DNA of 8,395 bases from Aquificaceae bacterium. Lineage in GTDB: Bacteria; Aquificota; Aquificia; Aquificales; Aquificaceae. Positions 6,055 to 8,395 of this stretch are shown one piece after another. Every line of letters starts with the position of its first letter. The first letter of the stretch is position 1. The notes below the pieces were generated by a model. That model ran no database searches. It was not told the DNA's origin and was given only the letters and a program-made list of their open reading frames with translations. Both the position numbers and the translations under genes were made by a program. Location of the stretch: contig WFOY01000110.1 in NCBI GenBank assembly GCA_015487835.1, positions 1 through 8,395 on the forward strand, in the 5' to 3' direction.

Positions 6055-7013
6055 GCTCAGACAGCCACGCCCTCCCCAACATACTGGAGACGGGAAAGAA
6101 CGAGCTCGAGATAGTTGACTTCAGGATATACGAGGACAGACCCTCTGAGTCCTACGAGTGGATATTTGGGGTAAATGTGGCGAAGGTCCGCGAAGTTCTT
6201 AGGATGCCCAAAGTTACAAAGGTCCCCAACATGCCACCGGAAGTTGAGGGTATGGCAGAGATAAGGGGTAAGCTCATACCCGTTGTGAGCCTCGCGAAGT
6301 GGATGGGTCTCGAGGAACCCCCCGATAGGAAGAAGTTTCTTTTGCACTTAGAGTTCCTCAGGGAGAACGTGGGCGTGATAGTCCACGAGGCGAGGAGGAT
6401 AAGGAGGATCTCTTGGAGCGATATAAAGAAGGCTCCCGACACCCTCAACCAGAAGCTGGGAGGCAGGATAACGGGCGTCGTAGACACGGAGGACGGGCTT
6501 TTGATAATCCTCGATTTTGAAGGGATACTCCACGACATAGGACTTCTCAAGATCTTCCACGAGGAGGAGGCACTCAAGGAGGCGGGGACTACCAAGGAGA
6601 CCTACACGGTCCTCCTGGCCGAGGATTCGCCGGTCGCGAGAAAGATAATAAGGGAGATACTCGAAAACGCAGGGCACAAAGTCATAGAAGCTGAGGACGG
6701 ATCCCAGGCCCTCGAGATCCTAAACCAGTATCTTGAGAAGGCTCAGAAGGAAGGGAAGAGCGTTAGAGACTACATACAGGTGGTCATAACGGACATAGAG
6801 ATGCCGAACATGGACGGCCTAACCCTAACCAAGAAGATAAAGGAGACAGTAGGTCTTATGGGACTTCCCGTTATTGTTAACACCACGCTGAGCGACGACA
6901 CCAACAGGGAGAGAGCCTTCAGGGTGAACGCGGACAGCTTCATAGTTAAGTTCGACGCCCAGGAGCTCATATCTATGGTCAACAGACTGGGCAGGAGAGG
7001 TGCCGGAGAATGA
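6051..7013 (+). CDS. cheV: Chemotaxis coupling protein CheV (CheW domain fused to receiver)
   Basis: CheV links receptors to CheA through its CheW domain and adjusts the link through a phosphorylatable receiver domain. The 320-residue protein has a CheW-like domain at about 15-170 ([32 protein letters not shown]) and a receiver at about 184-312. The receiver has the acidic pair E191-D192, phospho-acceptor D248 in [20 protein letters not shown] after beta-4 and K300 in [10 protein letters not shown]. It also has the insertion before the phosphorylated Asp ([15 protein letters not shown]) that is typical of CheV. The ATG overlaps the upstream stop and follows AGGAGGAAGG, and its stop overlaps the cheA ATG. 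No cheW lies in the window, so CheV may be the coupler of this complex. Confidence 0.95.
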   Translation: MSSDSHALPNILETGKNELEIVDFRIYEDRPSESYEWIFGVNVAKVREVLRMPKVTKVPNMPPEVEGMAEIRGKLIPVVSLAKWMGLEEPPDRKKFLLHLEFLRENVGVIVHEARRIRRISWSDIKKAPDTLNQKLGGRITGVVDTEDGLLIILDFEGILHDIGLLKIFHEEEALKEAGTTKETYTVLLAEDSPVARKIIREILENAGHKVIEAEDGSQALEILNQYLEKAQKEGKSVRDYIQVVITDIEMPNMDGLTLTKKIKETVGLMGLPVIVNTTLSDDTNRERAFRVNADSFIVKFDAQELISMVNRLGRRGAGE

Positions 7014-8395
7014 TCAGCGACGAGATGAGGGAGATATTCAACGAGTTCGTCGTCGAAGCGGAGGAGAACCTCCAGAAGGTGGAGGAGAACCTCCTCGAAC
7101 TGGAAAAGGACCCAAAGAACGAGGAACTTCTCAACGCCACCTTCAGGGCCATGCACACCCTAAAGGGAGGCGCGGGCTTCCTCGGACTTCAGGCCATAGT
7201 GGAGGTGGCCCACGCTGCTGAAGACGTCCTCGGGAAGCTGAGATCGGGAGAACTAACTCTCACACCTGAAATAAACGACGCGATCCTGAGATCCGTTGAC
7301 TTCATAAGAAACGCAATACAGAGGTATGAAGCGGGTGAGGAGGTGGAGGTTCCCGAGGATCTGGTCCAAGAACTCAGGAGTATAGAAAGAGGTGAGACCC
7401 GGGAGGAAAAGAAGGAAGAGGAGACAGTTGACCAGATCTTAGAGAAGCACGGCTTCGGACATCTTAAGGGGAAACCCGTAGAGGAGATCCTCGAGGAGCT
7501 GATACTCCTTCCCCCTGAGGAGAGACCAAGCGATCTGATCGAAGATCTGGACAGAATACTCACCGGAGGCAAACCCCCACCACCCCCCTCCGAGGAGAAG
7601 GAGAGGTCCGCCGAGGAGAGGATGCTGGAGGTGGCCGAGGAGATAAAGGAGGAACCCAAGAAAGAGGAGAAACCCCCTAAGGAGGTCCAACCCAAAACGG
7701 AGGGTGAGAAGGTCCTCAGGATAGACGTGAGGAAGATAGAGGACCTGATGAACCTCGTAGGTGAGCTTGTCCTCGAGAGGAACAGGCTTCTGAGGGTCTT
7801 CCAGAGGGTTCAGGAGGAGCACACCTCAAAGACCATAGACGAACTCGAGACCGTTATGTCCTCCCTCGACAGGATAGTGGGTGATCTCCAGCTCGCAGTG
7901 ATGAAGACCAGGATGCAACCTGTAAAAAGATTGTTCCAGAAGTTCCCGAGGGTCGTGAGGGACCTCGCGAGGATGCTTGGAAAAGAAGTAGAACTCGTCT
8001 TAGAGGGTGAGGACGCCGAGATGGACAAGACGGTCCTCGAGAAGATCGAAGAGCCCTTAATACACCTCATAAGGAACGCTGTGGACCACGGTATAGAACC
8101 ACCCGAGGAGAGGGAAAGACTAGGAAAACCGAGGAAGGGGATCGTGAAGCTGAGTGCTTACTACCACGGCGACAGGATATTCCTCGAAGTCCAAGACGAC
8201 GGTAGAGGTATAGACCTAGAGAAGGTAAAGAATAAGGCCCTCGAGAGGGGACTCATAACCCCCGACAGGGCTGAGAAGATGACCGAAAAGGATATACTGT
8301 TTCTCATATTCCACCCCGGCTTCTCGACGGCGGAGGAGGTCTCCAAGGTGTCCGGAAGGGGTGTGGGTATGGACGTTGTGATGAACGCCGTTACC
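7010..8395 (+). CDS. cheA: Chemotaxis histidine kinase CheA, N-terminal 462 residues (3' end outside window)
   Basis: CheA autophosphorylates under receptor control and passes phosphate to CheY and CheV. The frame runs open to the window edge. The P1/Hpt domain (about 1-105) carries the phosphorylated His, H49, in MHTLKGGAGFLG. P3 dimerisation starts near 235 (LRIDVRKIEDLMNLVGEL). The P4 ATPase domain is seen with the N box HLIRNAVDHG (352-361), G1 DDGRG (396-400), F box FHPGFST (434-440) and G2 GRGVGMD (449-455). The rest of P4 and the P5 coupling domain lie beyond the window. Between P1 and P3 there is no recognisable CheY-binding P2 domain. Instead there is a short helical block (138-187), five prolines (189-193) and a Glu/Lys/Pro-rich linker. 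The ATG start is set by the four-base overlap with cheV and an upstream GGAGAGG site. Confidence 0.95.
   Translation, partial: MISDEMREIFNEFVVEAEENLQKVEENLLELEKDPKNEELLNATFRAMHTLKGGAGFLGLQAIVEVAHAAEDVLGKLRSGELTLTPEINDAILRSVDFIRNAIQRYEAGEEVEVPEDLVQELRSIERGETREEKKEEETVDQILEKHGFGHLKGKPVEEILEELILLPPEERPSDLIEDLDRILTGGKPPPPPSEEKERSAEERMLEVAEEIKEEPKKEEKPPKEVQPKTEGEKVLRIDVRKIEDLMNLVGELVLERNRLLRVFQRVQEEHTSKTIDELETVMSSLDRIVGDLQLAVMKTRMQPVKRLFQKFPRVVRDLARMLGKEVELVLEGEDAEMDKTVLEKIEEPLIHLIRNAVDHGIEPPEERERLGKPRKGIVKLSAYYHGDRIFLEVQDDGRGIDLEKVKNKALERGLITPDRAEKMTEKDILFLIFHPGFSTAEEVSKVSGRGVGMDVVMNAVT

Noticed and set aside
7000..7221. Plus-strand frame overlapping the cheV/cheA junction
   Set aside because: It is read out of frame within the cheA Hpt domain and gives Gly/Arg/Glu-rich sequence without any motif.
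7189..7695. 168-codon minus-strand frame opposite cheA
   Set aside because: Ser-rich mirror of the Glu/Lys/Pro linker of CheA, with no domain.
1..8395. tRNA, rRNA, CRISPR array, insertion sequence or phage gene
   Set aside because: Almost every base is covered by recognisable protein genes, and no such structures or repeats were seen.

Overview
The window looks like chromosomal DNA from a Gram-negative (diderm) flagellated thermophile. It holds lipid A and UDP-GlcNAc genes next to flagellar switch and chemotaxis genes. Arginine is written mostly AGG/AGA, isoleucine often ATA, the proteins are rich in Glu/Lys/Arg, and coding strands are strongly purine-rich, all typical of thermophiles. An Aquificota-type organism (Desulfurobacteriales or relatives) is my best guess. 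That is inference from codon style and gene content, and no rRNA or marker gene confirms it.

Layout. (1) Bases 1-1769, plus strand: the 3' half of lpxA, then complete glmU, joined by an ATGA stop/start overlap. (2) Bases 1766-5708, minus strand, read right to left: fliM, cheZ, cheY, a soluble receptor-like MCP, a protein with a C-terminal J-domain, and a two-domain PilZ protein. The genes overlap or lie at most 12 bases apart, so this is almost certainly one operon. Its last stop codon interlocks with that of glmU. (3) Bases 5709-5784: a compact divergent promoter region, the only real intergenic space in the window. (4) Bases 5785-8395, plus strand: an 89-residue protein that is little more than the tip of an MCP signalling hairpin, then cheV (CheW-receiver fusion), then cheA, which runs off the right edge inside its kinase domain. 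ATGA overlaps join these three genes.

How the genes fit together. The rightward operon is the signal-input side: receptor tip, CheV coupler and CheA kinase. The leftward operon is the output side: CheY, the CheZ phosphatase that resets it, and the FliM switch protein that CheY-P binds. It also carries a cytoplasmic receptor with a PAS-like region, a PilZ protein that could act as a YcgR-like brake, and a J-domain protein of unknown role. No cheW, cheR or cheB lies in the window.

The most unusual items are the 89-residue MCP tip protein encoded first in the cheV-cheA operon, the C-terminal J-domain protein in a flagellar switch operon, the PilZ protein with an altered second motif, CheA with no recognisable P2 domain, and fliM with no ribosome binding site but a -10-like element placed for a leaderless transcript.
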